Origin: Thamnaconus septentrionalis
Taxonomy: Eukaryota; Chordata; Actinopteri; Tetraodontiformes; Monacanthidae
Length of the DNA stretch: 64,000 nt
Assembly (NCBI GenBank): GCA_009823395.1
Contig: CM020515.1
Coordinates: 9,539,989 to 9,603,988 of the forward strand
Reading direction: 5' to 3'
Position numbers and translations under genes: made by a program. The notes beneath the pieces were generated by a model. It saw nothing but the letters and a program-made list of their open reading frames with translations, made no database searches and was not told the DNA's origin. Position 1 is the stretch's first letter. Each line of letters opens with the position of its first letter. This document shows, in pieces, positions 26,225 through 37,458 of the stretch.

Positions 26225-28288
26225 GCACAATCACGTTTCTCCATCTTTGTGAGGACTTTATATTGACCTCCATTCAATTTCCATCCAATGAGTCCTGTCT
26301 TCACTTTGACTTGTTACAATCCTCACAATGCCATCTTCCCTTGTAGTGCGCGCACACACACACATACACAAGCATGCACAAAAAGGCTTTTACTTACATG
26401 CATGATTGATAGTGTTCATGTATCAGTTCAATGAGCTGATTTGTGTGTGTGCGTGCGTGTGTGTATGCGATGAGTGCGATAAGACGGCGTTCAGCACACA
26501 CACCCCGAAGGCGACGGCTCTGTCCTGCATCATCTGCCGTTTCCCTCTTGCGTGCATCCACCCCCCCTTCATTTTTTTTTTTTATTCAGCACACACACAC
26601 ACACAAACATGTTTGTAATGGATACATTTTTCTCACTCGGAAACTGTGATTGAGCGCTGCAATATCGTAGTACAAGCATGAAAAATGCACAAGTAATTCT
26701 TTTTTTTTAATTTCTTTACATCATTGCAATGTACAAAATCACCATTAAATCAAAATATATTTGGATGATTTTCAGCATACATCCAACACATTCACATCTG
26801 TGTTGCAATATTAGGTGTAACTAACCGGACAAGAGTTAAATTAATGATTAATTTATTCATTACGTCAGTCTACATAATATCATTTTTGTAATTAGGACAT
26901 CACAAGTGAATTTGTGTATGTGTGTGTGTCTGTGTGTGAGTGAGTGTGTAGGGTTTTTGTGTCTTGCCTTTTCACAAAGAAAGTGCTTTATTTTCTGATT
27001 GACAAATGATAAAGATCTGGACTGATGTTGGTTTCTTCCCTCCTGCAGGAACGTTCAGAGGTGTGTGCAAGAAGATCGACCACTTCCCGGAGGACGCCGA
27101 TTACGAAGCCGACGCTGCAGAGTACCTTCTACGTAAGAGTGATGTCACACAGTGTGCACACACAGACACACACACACACACTGCAATGTTTTCACAATCC
27201 GTGGCCTTTCGAGCCCTGTCTGTACTCTTGATAAAGCGGCGAAGATGTGACGTGTGCATCAGTTGCAGTTAAACAATCAAACAACCACCTTTGGTCTCAA
27301 GTTAAACTCAGTTAAAATTTTAGAAAGTGATCATATCAGTAAATCACACATGTGCAATACATCCACAGTTTCATCCACAAACAGGAATCTATAATCACAA
27401 AATATTGGTATGTAGCTTAAAAATACTGTATCATGTTATTAACAGCTCGCAAGCGAGTATTTATAGCATGATTTAGGCTTGTTCTTGTTCCTTTGAGAGG
27501 AAAAGGGCCGCCACTTCCCTGTTCCACAGTCAACGCTGGACACGGAAAAAATGGGAACAAAAATGGAGGGGGTGGGAAAAGGGGGAAGATGTGCTTCTTT
27601 TTACTTGCTCCACTGAACACGGAGCATCTTCCCCAGAGGCAGCCAATCAGGACGCAGGCCTCTGAGCTGGCCAGCCAATGGAGAGAGGGGACCTAGTGAC
27701 CGCCACTGTATACAGCCCAGGGTTGTGGGCCACGGGGGCGGGGCTTATATACATACCGTCGCAGCAGTGCCAGTGGTCAACGCAGCTGTCAGTTTTAACT
27801 GCGTCCTGACGGCTGAGAAAACAGATCGACTCCTCAACGGCATCTCACTCACTTTTATTATGATTCAACCATCAATCAGAGGAGTTTCTGAATGATCAGC
27901 TGTTTGCAGATCTTCAAAAAAAAAAAAAAAACAATTCCCCAGCGTGGCGTCGCATCGTGCACACATACGGGCCGCTGACAAACGCTTCACTCCTCCCACG
28001 CGCTCGCTCCCGTCTCCACTGTTGTTTGTTGCCGCGCATATGTCGGCGTGAATCCATCTGTCTGTTTTCAACCGCCGCGTCCCACCGCATCCACCCAGCA
28101 GCTCCCTTTCACTCGGCACTCCAGTGCCTCCTGTGTGTCCGCGTGAGCGTCTGCAAAGGCGGGCCTCCTTTTCTTTCATCTGTGTCGTCCTGCATCCAGA
28201 TAGAGATACAGATCGAAAGGAAAGCACGTGCGCTAATCTCTTTAGCATTGGCAAGTTTCAGATAGATAGATAGATGGATAGATAGATG

Positions 28289-28330
<42 letters not shown>

Positions 28331-31300
28331 CAGGTAGATAGACAGGTAGGTAGGTAGGTTTGCTTTTAAAGGCATAATTTGTTTAACACAAATGGTAATT
28401 AAAAGTTATTTTCATCCTTATATGTGTTGTTATCAATGTGGGGAGTGAATGAATGAATGAATGAATTTTATTATTGTGTCACGTCCAAATAGGACCCATC
28501 CCTTATAAAGCAACACAAAAACCGTATTAAATCATAACATTCACTTCCTGTAGATGACGCCACAATTCACTGTAGGTTAACATACAAATAAAAGAGTAAG
28601 TAAAATAAAAGAACAACGGACTTAATGTCTCACTTAAATGTATTTTTTGTTGTCTTAACCCAGGCTTAAATATTCGGCAAGGGCAAATACCTTGTAATCA
28701 AAAAAAAACTAAACACTTTAGTCTGTCTGCATCATTCAGCCAAATCAAGTCAACAGTTTTACACCTATCAAACAACTTCTGACGCAACTCACGGTACAAA
28801 GGGCAATAGTATTATTACTATTATTCTATCAAAATATACACAACTGCAATGCTTTTGCTTCCATCTCCAACATTCTAATTTCTCCATAAAGATATTTCAA
28901 AAACTCGATTTCAAAGTGTGTCCAAACGACGGACGCGCTCTTTGCCGTGGCCACCAGCGCCTCCTCACCTGTCCCTGTCTGGTCTGTGTTTGTGTGAAGG
29001 TGCTGTGCGCGCCTCCAGCATCTTCCCCATCATGAGCGTGGGCCTGCTCTTCCTGGGAGGGCTGTGCGTCGCCGCCAGTGAGTTTTACCGGAGCCGACAC
29101 AACGTCATCCTGAGCGCAGGCATTTTCTTCGTCTCCGCAGGTCAGTGTGCGCACCATGCGTTTTAATGGCGGAGCTTCTCTTCTCTTCCTCTGGAGAGGA
29201 GCGTTGGCCGTTTGTGAGCTCAGAATGTGGGGAAATTGTTGCTTTCCTTGATTTCCTTTAGAATAATATTTGCTGTTTGGTTATGACACTGATTCAACAT
29301 TTTTCCTTTTGTGAAGTTCATTCTTTTCTCTATTTTCCATTGTACTAAAATATTGAATTTTGTTGTTTGTTTTTTTTTAAAGAAAAAATAACTTTATCCA
29401 CACTTAAGGGAGACTTGCTAAAGGGATAGCAAATTTGCCCATTACCATTAACCCCTATAGTGATAGGAGTGGGTACATTCCCTTTACTTCTCAGTGCCTG
29501 TTGGTTTGAGAGGCAGTGAACCAAATGGAGGTTGACGGAACAGGTCATCCTACCTCAAAGCCATCCAATACACAATCCAACAACCTCAATATGCTCACAT
29601 AATGTAATCTTTTGTTTTGTGTATTTGTCTAACAAGAGGAAACAAGCACTTTGAATCACGCCGGTATGCATTTCCCTTCTGAAACATCCAGTTCTGACCC
29701 GGGCGGAACAGCAGGGGAGCAAGGGAGCTTGTGGGTTAATGTGGGTGACTCTACTAAAGGAAATTGCACTTGGAGACTTAAAAGTGACTCTTAATGCAAT
29801 ATACATCAAATGCATGGGGTGTCTAAGAGCTTTTTTTTTATTTAGCGAGATAATGAACGAAATGTCAAACCAGACCAAATGCTGGGCCTGTTCAGCAAGG
29901 CTCTTGATGAACTGCTGTATTTTACACGGCAATGTGGGCTGAAACTGTAATTGCGTTGCTGTGGAGCCGCTACAAACGGAGAGGGGGGGATTGCGGCCCT
30001 CAAATATTTGTCGTAAAAGCCCATCAGGCATCCAAAGCACACAGGAGTGTCCGCACGCGGCGCCAGAGTGTATAAATTGACACTGCGGCTGATTAATCAA
30101 TGAGGGAGAACACGGCGACGCCGCCGGGATGCGCCGTGAGTGTGTGAGAGCGTAAACAAATACATACTCACACATGCAATCCATCACATTAATGCTGACA
30201 GCCTCATAAAGACGCCCGCGCGTGCGCGCCGCAGCACCTCTTCACACGCATAGGGGTTGTAATTGCTGTTTAGTGGCATGTGTACGGTCCCTTTGGGTTT
30301 TGTAGTCAATTCATGCAGCCAATTTGGTAATTATTTACCACAGTAGTATGGCGCTGGTTGCGGTTAATTACAGCGGGCTAATTGTCCCCATCCCGTGCGC
30401 CTCACTACGCCGCACGAGCGCCTCACGCTGGACTAATGATATGAAATAAGGGGGCGCAGCTGTACGCAATGACTCTTCGGCGTCTCCGCGAAGACCCCCT
30501 TCCGTGCGTTCCATTCAGGTTTTTGCTCCGTCACTCGGTCTCCCACCACTTTCCCTCCACAGCATTTGTGCTGCTTTCACAAACTCGCTGGCGTTTTTGG
30601 ACTTCCTTGAGCTGAACGGTTTTCTGAAAAGAAAAGACAATGCTCCTTCTCTTTTGTGGATTGAAGTTTGCATCATCTTGATTTTTTTCAATTTAGCAGA
30701 AGCACAGCCTACCAAAAGAAATCAGAAAAGAACAAGTACAAGCTGGGCTCCGATTGTGCTTATTTGGAGTGCACAAGTGTGCAAATGCAGTGCACATGTT
30801 TGGGAGTAACGACTTACATGTAATGTTGTTTATGCAATTTAATTACAAACTGAAGCAAAATGTGTCATTATAAACAGTTACTTGTGGAATTAATCATGAT
30901 TTCAATTTTAAATTCATCTGAACAATTACAATTATGTTTAATTTTGTTGTTGTTGTTGCTTTGAATGATTTTCTCATGCAATGGTTTGGCACGAGCATCG
31001 TTCTTTTCTGTTTCCTTCCACAGACCAAAGTTTGATACTGTTCTAGTTAGGGATGTAAACAATTAATTGATTATCGATTAACTGTCAATTAAGAATTTAA
31101 TCGATTAAATTAAATTAGTCGCAATAATTGAACATTTTATACACGGGTAGTTAATATTATAACAGTGTAGTGGCGGGAAAGAGCATTTGACCTGTAGATA
31201 CTGTGATGGTCATAATATACCTAGAACAAGTTACTTTTAGACTTGTTCTAGGTTTTTTTCCATTGTGAAATTTAGGTTCTCAGGAAAAATCGCTGCTTAT

Positions 31301-32163
31301 CAATTAATCGTTAATCGATCGATCAACTAACCATAAATGAATTAATTGATAATTTGCATCCCTAGTTCTAGTACTTCTGATTGGTTCTCCTGTCAAGCTC
31401 GGGATTGTTGCGCCCCCTACCTGCCAGTTGAATTGTCTCTCTCTGTTTTGAACACTGCTGAAAGCACAACACTGTCAGGCCTAGACAGTTTAAAAAAGTA
31501 ATCAAAATGTAATTAGTTACATGACTTTGATAAGATAGTACTATTACATTTTCAACAGCACTGGCAGTGCAGTTGCCGTGATTGTTCTTGGTTTAGTCGG
31601 AGGTGACACGCTGCACTACTGTCCCTCATCGTCTCTCCATTTTCACCCCCCCAGGGCTCAGCAACATCATCGGCATCATCGTCTACATCTCGGCCAACTC
31701 GGGCGACCCGGGTCAGAGCGACAGCAAGAAGTCCTACTCCTACGGCTGGTCCTTCTACTTCGGCGCGCTCTCCTTCATCATGGCGGAAATGGTGGGTGTG
31801 CTGGCCGTTCACATGTTCATCGAGAAGCACCGCAAACTCCGGGCCAAGTCCCGCACCGAGCTCATCAAAAAGTCTGCCTTCAGCCGCATACCCTCGTACC
31901 GCTACCGCTTCCGGCGCCGCTCCAGCGTGCGCTCCTCGGAGGCCCCCAGCCGAGACACCTCGCCCCTGGGGAAAGGCGGCTACACGGGGCCGGCGGCCTC
32001 CGAGATGCCCATGTACACGCTGAACCCGCGCGAGCCGGGCAACGCCACCACCAAATCCGGTGGCATGGGCGGTCTGCTCAACTCCGAGAGGGAGTTCCTG
32101 CAGAGCAGCACGCTCACCAAAGACTACAGCAAAGACCCCAACCGCAGGACCACTCCCGTCTGA
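14180..32163 (+). CDS. cacng3: TARP gamma-3 (AMPA-receptor auxiliary subunit), four coding exons
   Basis: The coding sequence joins 14180-14396, 27049-27132, 29000-29140 and 31655-32163 (951 nt, 316 aa; human CACNG3 has 315). All junctions are GT/AG and phases agree. The product is a four-pass PMP22/claudin-family protein that traffics AMPA receptors to synapses and slows their gating. Membrane segments are near residues 10-30, 107-128, 135-160 and 181-203. The first extracellular loop has sequon N50-D-T, the G64-L65-W66 motif and the C69-C70 pair. The tail has an arginine/serine-rich stretch and ends in the PDZ ligand TTPV for PSD-95-type scaffolds. Gamma-2 shares this design; gamma-3 is preferred because of the [15 protein letters not shown] loop, [13 protein letters not shown], and synteny with prkcb and rbbp6. 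The start may instead be the third codon (14186). Confidence 0.95.
14807..14855. repeat. (CTT)n trinucleotide repeat
   Basis: CTT/TTC run with one interruption, in cacng3 intron 1. Confidence 0.95.
15540..15960. promoter_or_regulatory. Candidate conserved non-coding element in intron 1
   Basis: An AT-rich unique stretch, free of the microsatellites that surround it, with TTAATTATGAG, GCAGCTGCACC E-box and CATTAAAACAC motifs. Evidence is texture only. Confidence 0.25.
16848..17339. mobile_element. MITE family A, copy 2 (both ends intact)
   Basis: A 492-bp element bounded by perfect 15-bp inverted termini, TAGCTGCGTTTCCAT and ATGGAAACGCAGCTA. The interior matches the copies at 6316 and 18301 (GTGTTTCC-TTGAATGGTG, the TGTTTCCATGACACTTTTGCG block, the CACCTCATGAGAGCG block). 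It has no coding capacity. TA flanks both outer ends, compatible with a TA target duplication, but the terminus itself starts with TA so this cannot be separated. Confidence 0.85.
18301..18668. mobile_element. MITE family A, copy 3
   Basis: A 368-bp relative with diverged termini TAGCTGCGTTTCTA and TAGAAACCCAGCTA and the shared core GTGTTTCCATTGAATGG and TGTGAAGCGCATAAG. It is shorter than copy 2 through internal deletion and lies 0.96 kb downstream of it. Confidence 0.8.
19257..19305. repeat. (GGCT)n/(GGCC)n tetranucleotide repeat
   Basis: GGCT units degenerate into GGAT and GGCCGGCC units. Confidence 0.85.
21585..21623. repeat. (GT)n microsatellite
   Basis: GT run with one CT interruption in cacng3 intron 1. 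Confidence 0.93.
22442..22501. repeat. (CA)n microsatellite
   Basis: Perfect CA run of about 60 bases in cacng3 intron 1. It produces a Thr-His run inside a spurious 234-codon open frame. Confidence 0.97.
26009..26221. repeat. GT-rich and (CA)n microsatellite pair
   Basis: An imperfect GT/CG tract (about 26018-26092) and a CA run (about 26186-26221) lie 95 bases apart and are complementary. Transcribed RNA could fold into a long hairpin. Confidence 0.88.
27049..27132 (+). CDS. cacng3: cacng3 coding exon 2
   Basis: 84 nt between acceptor CCTCCTGCAG and donor GTAAGA. It encodes the end of the first extracellular loop ([18 protein letters not shown]), a block nearly identical in mammalian TARPs. 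Confidence 0.95.
27640..27760 (+). promoter_or_regulatory. Promoter-like cluster in cacng3 intron 2
   Basis: Two CCAAT boxes (AGCCAATCAG at 27641 and CCAGCCAATGG at 27671) are followed by a GC box (GGGGGCGGGGC, about 27734-27744) and an abutting TATA-like TTATATAC (27745-27752), all on the plus strand and in canonical order. A start site would be expected near 27775-27785. No open frame of note follows. It could drive a shorter cacng3 transcript or a non-coding RNA, be a retroelement promoter remnant, or be chance. Confidence 0.4.
28261..28359. repeat. (GATA)n tetranucleotide repeat
   Basis: GATA run with GATG variants passing into CAGGTA and GGTA units. Confidence 0.95.
29000..29140 (+). 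CDS. cacng3: cacng3 coding exon 3
   Basis: 141 nt encoding the second membrane segment and the start of the third ([29 protein letters not shown]). The acceptor is GTGTGAAG with a weak pyrimidine tract interrupted by G; the donor is GTCAGT. Confidence 0.94.
30040..30480. promoter_or_regulatory. Candidate conserved non-coding element
   Basis: Unique sequence, neither repetitive nor coding, with clustered homeodomain-type cores (CTGATTAATCAATG, TTGTAATTGCTG, GGTAATTATTTACC, GGTTAATTACAG, GCTAATTGTC) and a possible RUNX-like TTGCGGTTA. This texture is typical of neuronal enhancers, but the call rests on motif density only. Confidence 0.3.
31048..31364. mobile_element. Non-autonomous hAT-like MITE
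   Basis: A 317-bp element with termini TAGGGATGTAAA and TTTGCATCCCTA (12 bp inverted, one mismatch), flanked on both sides by the identical 8-bp duplication GTTCTAGT (31040-31047 and 31365-31372). An 8-bp duplication with this type of terminus is the hAT signature. The interior is AT-rich with palindromic ATTAATCGATTA-type motifs and encodes nothing. Confidence 0.88.
31655..32163 (+). CDS. cacng3: cacng3 coding exon 4 (terminal)
   Basis: 509 nt after acceptor CCCCCCCAG. It encodes the rest of the third and the fourth membrane segments and the cytosolic tail to TTPV and TGA. The tail is variable compared with mammals between the RYRFRRRSS block and the last 10 residues, as is usual for this family. 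The exon is much more GC-rich than its flanks, which creates a 246-codon open frame on the opposite strand. Confidence 0.95.
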
Positions 32164-32210
32164 GAGGCCACGGCCGAAGATGTTGCCCAGTCGGAACGAG
32201 GAGGAGAGAG

Positions 32211-32251
32211 GATGGATGAATGGATGGATGGATGGATGGATGGATGGATGG
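32211..32251. repeat. (GGAT)n tetranucleotide repeat in cacng3 3' UTR
   Basis: About ten ATGG/GGAT units lie 50 bases after the cacng3 stop codon. Confidence 0.95.
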
Positions 32252-35200
32252 CGCGGGGGGAGTGCGAGCGAGCGAGTGAGAGCGAGACACACAGGGACGA
32301 GAGGACGGGATGGGGTTTGATAAAACTATGACTGCGAACTGTGAACTTTTAGCCTTTGAACTGTGAATCCTGAGCCCTGTGACAAGTGCGAGTTGTGTAG
32401 CAGGTTGGGGTTTGGACGGGAGAGGTTGCTCCCAACTCTACCACGTATCACTGTAGTTAACGCTGTAAAGTCCTCATGTACGAAGGCGTATTTCAGTTGA
32501 GTCTCCAAGTTCAATTCCCGTTTTTTTAAGGAGGAAGAATATTTATTGCAAGAGGGTTTTTTTTTGGTTTTTTTTCCTTTTGGGGCAACTTCTCCTTAAA
32601 AAAAAAAAAAATGTAACTGGGCGAGACTATGTGATCTTTTGCCCACATGGCCTCTGCTGTCCTCCTGACCTTTCGAGAAAAGCCACAGAGTTGAGTGATG
32701 AGTTCAGGGAACGGCCTCCGAGTGGGCGCTTGCGTTTGAAAGCGCGAAAGCTAACACCTCGGGGGGGGAAGTTGTGATCGATTCACTTTCAGTTCGCCGG
32801 AGAGTGCCCGTCCAATTTGCGGCACGCTCGTCGGCGCTGGTTATTATTTTTTAAACATAATCGTGTATATATTCATATTAACTGACAGAGTCACGGGACG
32901 GCTGCCTTCACGTAGCGACCGAACTGAAACTGAATTGAGCTCATCCTCGCTTCCATTTTGCCCTCCCTCGCCATCGCTCCGATCCCAGGGGTTCGACCTG
33001 CGAGGTGGTTTTCGTCTTTGTTTTTTTTTGACCCCAGATCGTCCGTTGGGGAACGCTAACTGAACTGAACTTTTAGGTGACTCTTAGTTTCCGATTGTCA
33101 TTTGGTGCTTCCTTTAAAACCCCCTTTCTTCCCCCCCAAGCCGCACGCGCGTCATCTCTTGGACTCGGCCGAAAAACTAAAAAAAGAAAAAGAAAAAAGA
33201 GAGAGATGATCAAATATCTGTTTGTGTGTCCACACTCGGTCATCACCTTTCACCCCCCCCTCCTCCCAACACTCTTTTTTCTTGCCCCATGATCCACCTC
33301 ACTGCCACCATCTAAACTCCTCCTCTCACCCGCCCCTTATATGGTCATGTCTTCCGTCGGTCGACGCCCATTGGTAGGCTAGCAGCGTTTGTCAGAGGTT
33401 CAGGTTGCAGTGGAAGAGGAGACCGCTGAGCTGTGAATACGCTTTAAAGGCAGAGCCAAATAGACACAGCTTTATCTTTTCTTTTCTTATTGATGGTTTT
33501 ATTCGCCCACTACCTCCTGACGAACACCTTTCAAAAAAAAAACGCAAATTTGCCATTTCTTGCCCGCTGCGGAAATAAAACCACGTCTTTCTTCAGCCTC
33601 CGATACGCATATCTCTCAACCAGCGCAGGGTGTTGGGCGGTGGGGGGAGGCTCAAAGACAGATAGATGGGATTGGAGGAGGGCGCGTGCATTATTCAGAG
33701 GACATGTGCTCCTTCCGCCCGGCTGTCACTCACCAGGTCGGCTTCCCCCCCGTTCCCTTTTTCGTCTTTATCTTCCGTACGTGTGCACGAACCAACGTGC
33801 ACTCCCGAGAGTTCCCTCCGACGTGCCCAGGCAGTCGTGGTCCCGTTTGCCTCGTCTCTTCCTTCCTCCCCGACGCGCAAACGGGATTATTAGACGGATG
33901 TGACGCCGACTTGGTGACAAAAAAATTTCTTTTTAAATCTAAAAAATGTCGCTCTCCCCAGTCGGCCGTGTGCAAGCAGACGACTTCCCAGCATCGGTTT
34001 GGCGTTAAGGCTCTTTGCTGCTTCACCGCGATCACTGGATGCACCTGATTTACCGAGGAAGTTTCCAGGCAAATTCTTCTTCGCCTCTTAGTTTTGCAAG
34101 ACAACACACACACAGGAAAGGAAAAAAAAGATTGGGGGGGAAAGACTTTAATCCGTGCAGCGTCGGGGAGATTAATTCGACAAAAAAAAATAAAAAATTG
34201 GGCTTATGTCAGCCTGTGATGCTCTGCAAAAAATACAAAAAATTAAGCATCGACAGAGGACGCTCAGGCGAAGCTTCCGAGGCCTCGAGCATCACTGGCT
34301 GTGAGCTATGTGTTTCCAAAAGCTGCGATAATGGGATTTAAGAAGTACACAATAACGTATCTGTGACACTCTCTCAGAAAAAAGACACATTATCGGGCTT
34401 TATTTTGCTCTTCACATCACATAATATTTGCCGTTAATTGGCGATTTGTCTGTTGTGACTTTGGCCCAGTGTCAGTGTTGGTAGGAAGGCGATTCTCGGC
34501 TGTTCGTGCAGCATAGCACGCGCATTGAAGAGGAAAGGAGTTGTGACGCAGCAGGCAAGGGGCAAAATAGCCATAAAAGTGTGACGAGCTAGTGTAAGTG
34601 TTGACATTTACTTGTGTCTTTTCCTTCTCAAGGCCACCAATGCACTGTTTTGTAACGAGCTAAATATGAAAGTACACAAAGCTGACACCAACCGCACCGC
34701 CACTGAGAGAGTTATTAACATGCCCTGATAATAAAATGTGTTTTCAAACCTCAGTCATACTGTTTAATTCATGGCACCGCTGTTTTAACCACTGTCTGTT
34801 GCCATAACGGGAGCTGAAAGGGACGAGCGTGCGTCGTCGCGGACTTGCTCTCGCTGTCCGCCGCGTGTAAATATTAATTTTGCAAGCTAACTACAACATC
34901 AGCAGTTGTCATGGGCTGTGAAAGCGGGGTGTGAGGGTGGGGGTAAGTGGGGTGGGGAAAAAACGCTTTTCTCAAAGCAAGGGCTTTTTAATTTTTAAAG
35001 GACAGGAGCACACAAGGGCTTTTTATGCTCGGCGCTGCAGCAGCTTCGCTTTAAGGGCGTTAACGTCGGCGGCGGGGAGTGGAAAAGTGCATTTGCACAG
35101 GAACAACTGTTTTTTCTTTTTGTTAAAAATCAGCTGAGTAGCTAGCTAATGATGAAACGCGCTTCTTGCAACAAAAAAAAACAACTAGACCAGGCTAGAC

Positions 35201-35821
35201 AAAACCGCAAAAGGCCCGTACACTCCTCCACCCATGCTAGCTACAGGTTAGCCTCAGGCTACTGGTATTTACTTCAGCCTAGGTGGGAAACCTTCTTAAG
35301 GTGCGTCGAGGTGACGAATACTGCCTTAAGCACAGGTAGAATGAGCTAGGAATTACCTAAGTCAGCTTGTAGATCAAAATATTACCGAACTGGCTTGCCA
35401 AATATTAATCAAAACATTAAAAAAAAAAATAAAAAGCCTCCAGGTTAGCTTTAGATGACAGGTTTATCGCTCTAACTTACTCGTCTTCGCATAGGTACTT
35501 CCCGCAGTGTACTGAATCAGCAGCAGTAGCAGCCATGTAGCTCAGCACATCAGAGGCCCCCCCAGCCCAACCCCCGACCCCGACCCCGACCCCCCGCACC
35601 ACCCCTGCGCGGATCCTGAGGGGGTCCGTCAGGGGTCAGGGTTTAAGGACCGCTTCCATGAGCCATGTCAGCATTGACCTTTCAAACCATGCATGCCACA
35701 TCCATCCGCTTCCAGTGCTTACATTTGCTTTATCGCTGCCGGCGCCTCAAACGGCACCCTGGGTCTCTGCGCTCCATGCGGAAGGTGGGACTGCTTGCTT
35801 GAAAAAAAAAACATATATGTA

Positions 35822-35835
35822 TTTGTGTATATATA

Positions 35836-35887
<52 letters not shown>

Positions 35888-35960
35888 TACATATATATGC
35901 ATATACATATCTATGTATGTATATATACTATATATATACATATATAAATAAAACAAACAA
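35822..35960. repeat. (AT)n-rich tract
   Basis: AT dinucleotide run of about 45 bases within ATAC/ATGT variants. Self-complementary and likely to extrude cruciforms or hairpins. Confidence 0.95.
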
Positions 35961-36431
35961 AAAAACAAGGCCTTACTTCTGAGGGTGTGTTGGCCCACAA
36001 GGCCGAGCTTCGTGCCATGATGTTTACTCCACCAGAGCGCAGGGTTCCTTTTTGAGAGCGCACCTCTGTCCTATCTCTTTTTACCACCATACAGCTACGA
36101 TACTCCGATATCAACTACAAATAATTGTATCATTAGTTAAAAAAAAAGAAAAAAGAAAAAAAAGAACGAAAGAAAGAAAAAAAAGGTGAAAAAATTCCAC
36201 TCTAAAGGTGCCACCGTGCAGAGGCCGGCGACAGCCTCTGTCGTATAATATGGTAATTATTACTCTATTGAAACGAGGGGGATGGGGGCGGGGTTTCACC
36301 GAGAGGGGCGGAGTTTGGGAGCGGGGAGGTTGTAGTCTTTGTAATATTATTATATGATCCTAGTTTTATTTTCTACTTTGACGTGGTTTGTGAGATTGTG
36401 TCGTTTTAATCCCAGTCGAAGACTCTGGCGG

Positions 36432-36462
<31 letters not shown>

Positions 36463-37379
36463 CAAAGTGCTCGGACGATCTCGTACGGACATGGACCTCG
36501 GCTCACCGGAGGTCGCAGATTTGCCCGTGGAGGCTCTCGTTGCGCAAAGTGCAATACACAGACACACACACAGACACATCCGGAGCGAGGCTGCTGCACT
36601 CACGAGGACCTATCGGTTCAAGGCCACGCCTCCAATGACGAAGGGGCGTCTGAAGTCTCAGGCGAGGCACGGCAACCGCAGTAAAACTAAAAGTCAAGAG
36701 TTAAAATTCGAGCAGATTTGATCCCGAGAGTTCCAACGCAGCCTCCACAGTTATTGTTATTATTGTTTCTCGGAAAGAAGTGAATTTTGCTCCAGTGTCT
36801 CAATTAGCTCCTCCATTGAGACTCTTTTGGCACTCAAATAAAAATTCACTCACAAGTAATATATTGAGGCATTTAATTCCTCCTCCCCCCAAACAGAAAA
36901 ACGACTTTTAAATTTCCCAGTAAACTTGGAAGATTTCCAAGTAAAGATCTCCGCCTTAAATTCACTTTTTTTCTTCGTTCTGAAAACCGGAACGACAAAA
37001 TGTGTTTTTTGAATAAATAAGTAATTTAAAAAAACACACACACACACACACACACGCACAGACGCACAGAAACGTTGTTTTGCAGCGACCTGGCTTGAAA
37101 GTAGGTCCTCGGGAGGGCGGCCACGCAGCAAAAGCATCACGCAGCAATACACCTGCCCGACGCGTTACGCGGAAGTTTTCATCTCCAGTTGTGTCCGCTG
37201 TGGGGGAAAAAAAAAAAAAAAGCCTGTCCTGTTATGAGTAAGACAAAAAAAAAAACAACAACAAAAAACAATTGCTGTGTCATGTTTAGGAAGAAAAAAA
37301 AATCAACTTTGTAAGTGTGCTGTTGGGGGTTAGGGGAGGGGAAGGAGGGGACTACAAGCTGTTTTGTGTTGCTGATGTA

Positions 37380-37458
37380 CGTGTGTGTCTCTCTCTCTCG
37401 CCCTCTCTCTCTCTCTCTCTCTCGCCCTCCCCCACTCTCTCCCTCTCTCTCTCTCTTT
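37380..37458. repeat. (CT)n-rich tract
   Basis: Interrupted CT runs separated by CGCCC and CCCCA spacers. Confidence 0.9.

Larger units (their letters stand above)
14397..27048 (+). other. cacng3: cacng3 intron 1 (12.7 kb)
   Basis: No exon of another gene is recognisable on either strand. The intron holds two copies of MITE family A, several microsatellites and a poly-TTC tract. An AT-rich unique stretch at about 15540-15960 resembles a conserved non-coding element. Confidence 0.7.
27133..28999 (+). other. cacng3: cacng3 intron 2
   Basis: 1.87 kb with no coding exon. It contains a promoter-like cluster (27640-27760), a GATA repeat and, at about 28440-28620, a GAATn-led stretch that resembles the reverse of a retroposon 3' tail. 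Confidence 0.7.
29141..31654 (+). other. cacng3: cacng3 intron 3
   Basis: 2.5 kb with no supported coding exon; a 210-codon open frame on the minus strand (29555-30187) has no recognisable domain. It contains the hAT-type MITE at 31048-31364 and a unique block at about 30040-30480 rich in TAATTA and ATTA motifs. Confidence 0.7.

Noticed and set aside
29555..30187. 210-codon minus-strand open frame in cacng3 intron 3
   Set aside because: No recognisable domain, no promoter or splice context, and it overlaps a regulatory-looking AT-rich block.
31552..32292. 246-codon open frame on the minus strand over cacng3 exon 4
   Set aside because: Antisense shadow of a GC-rich coding exon; no start context, domain or splice logic, while the plus-strand frame is clearly TARP.
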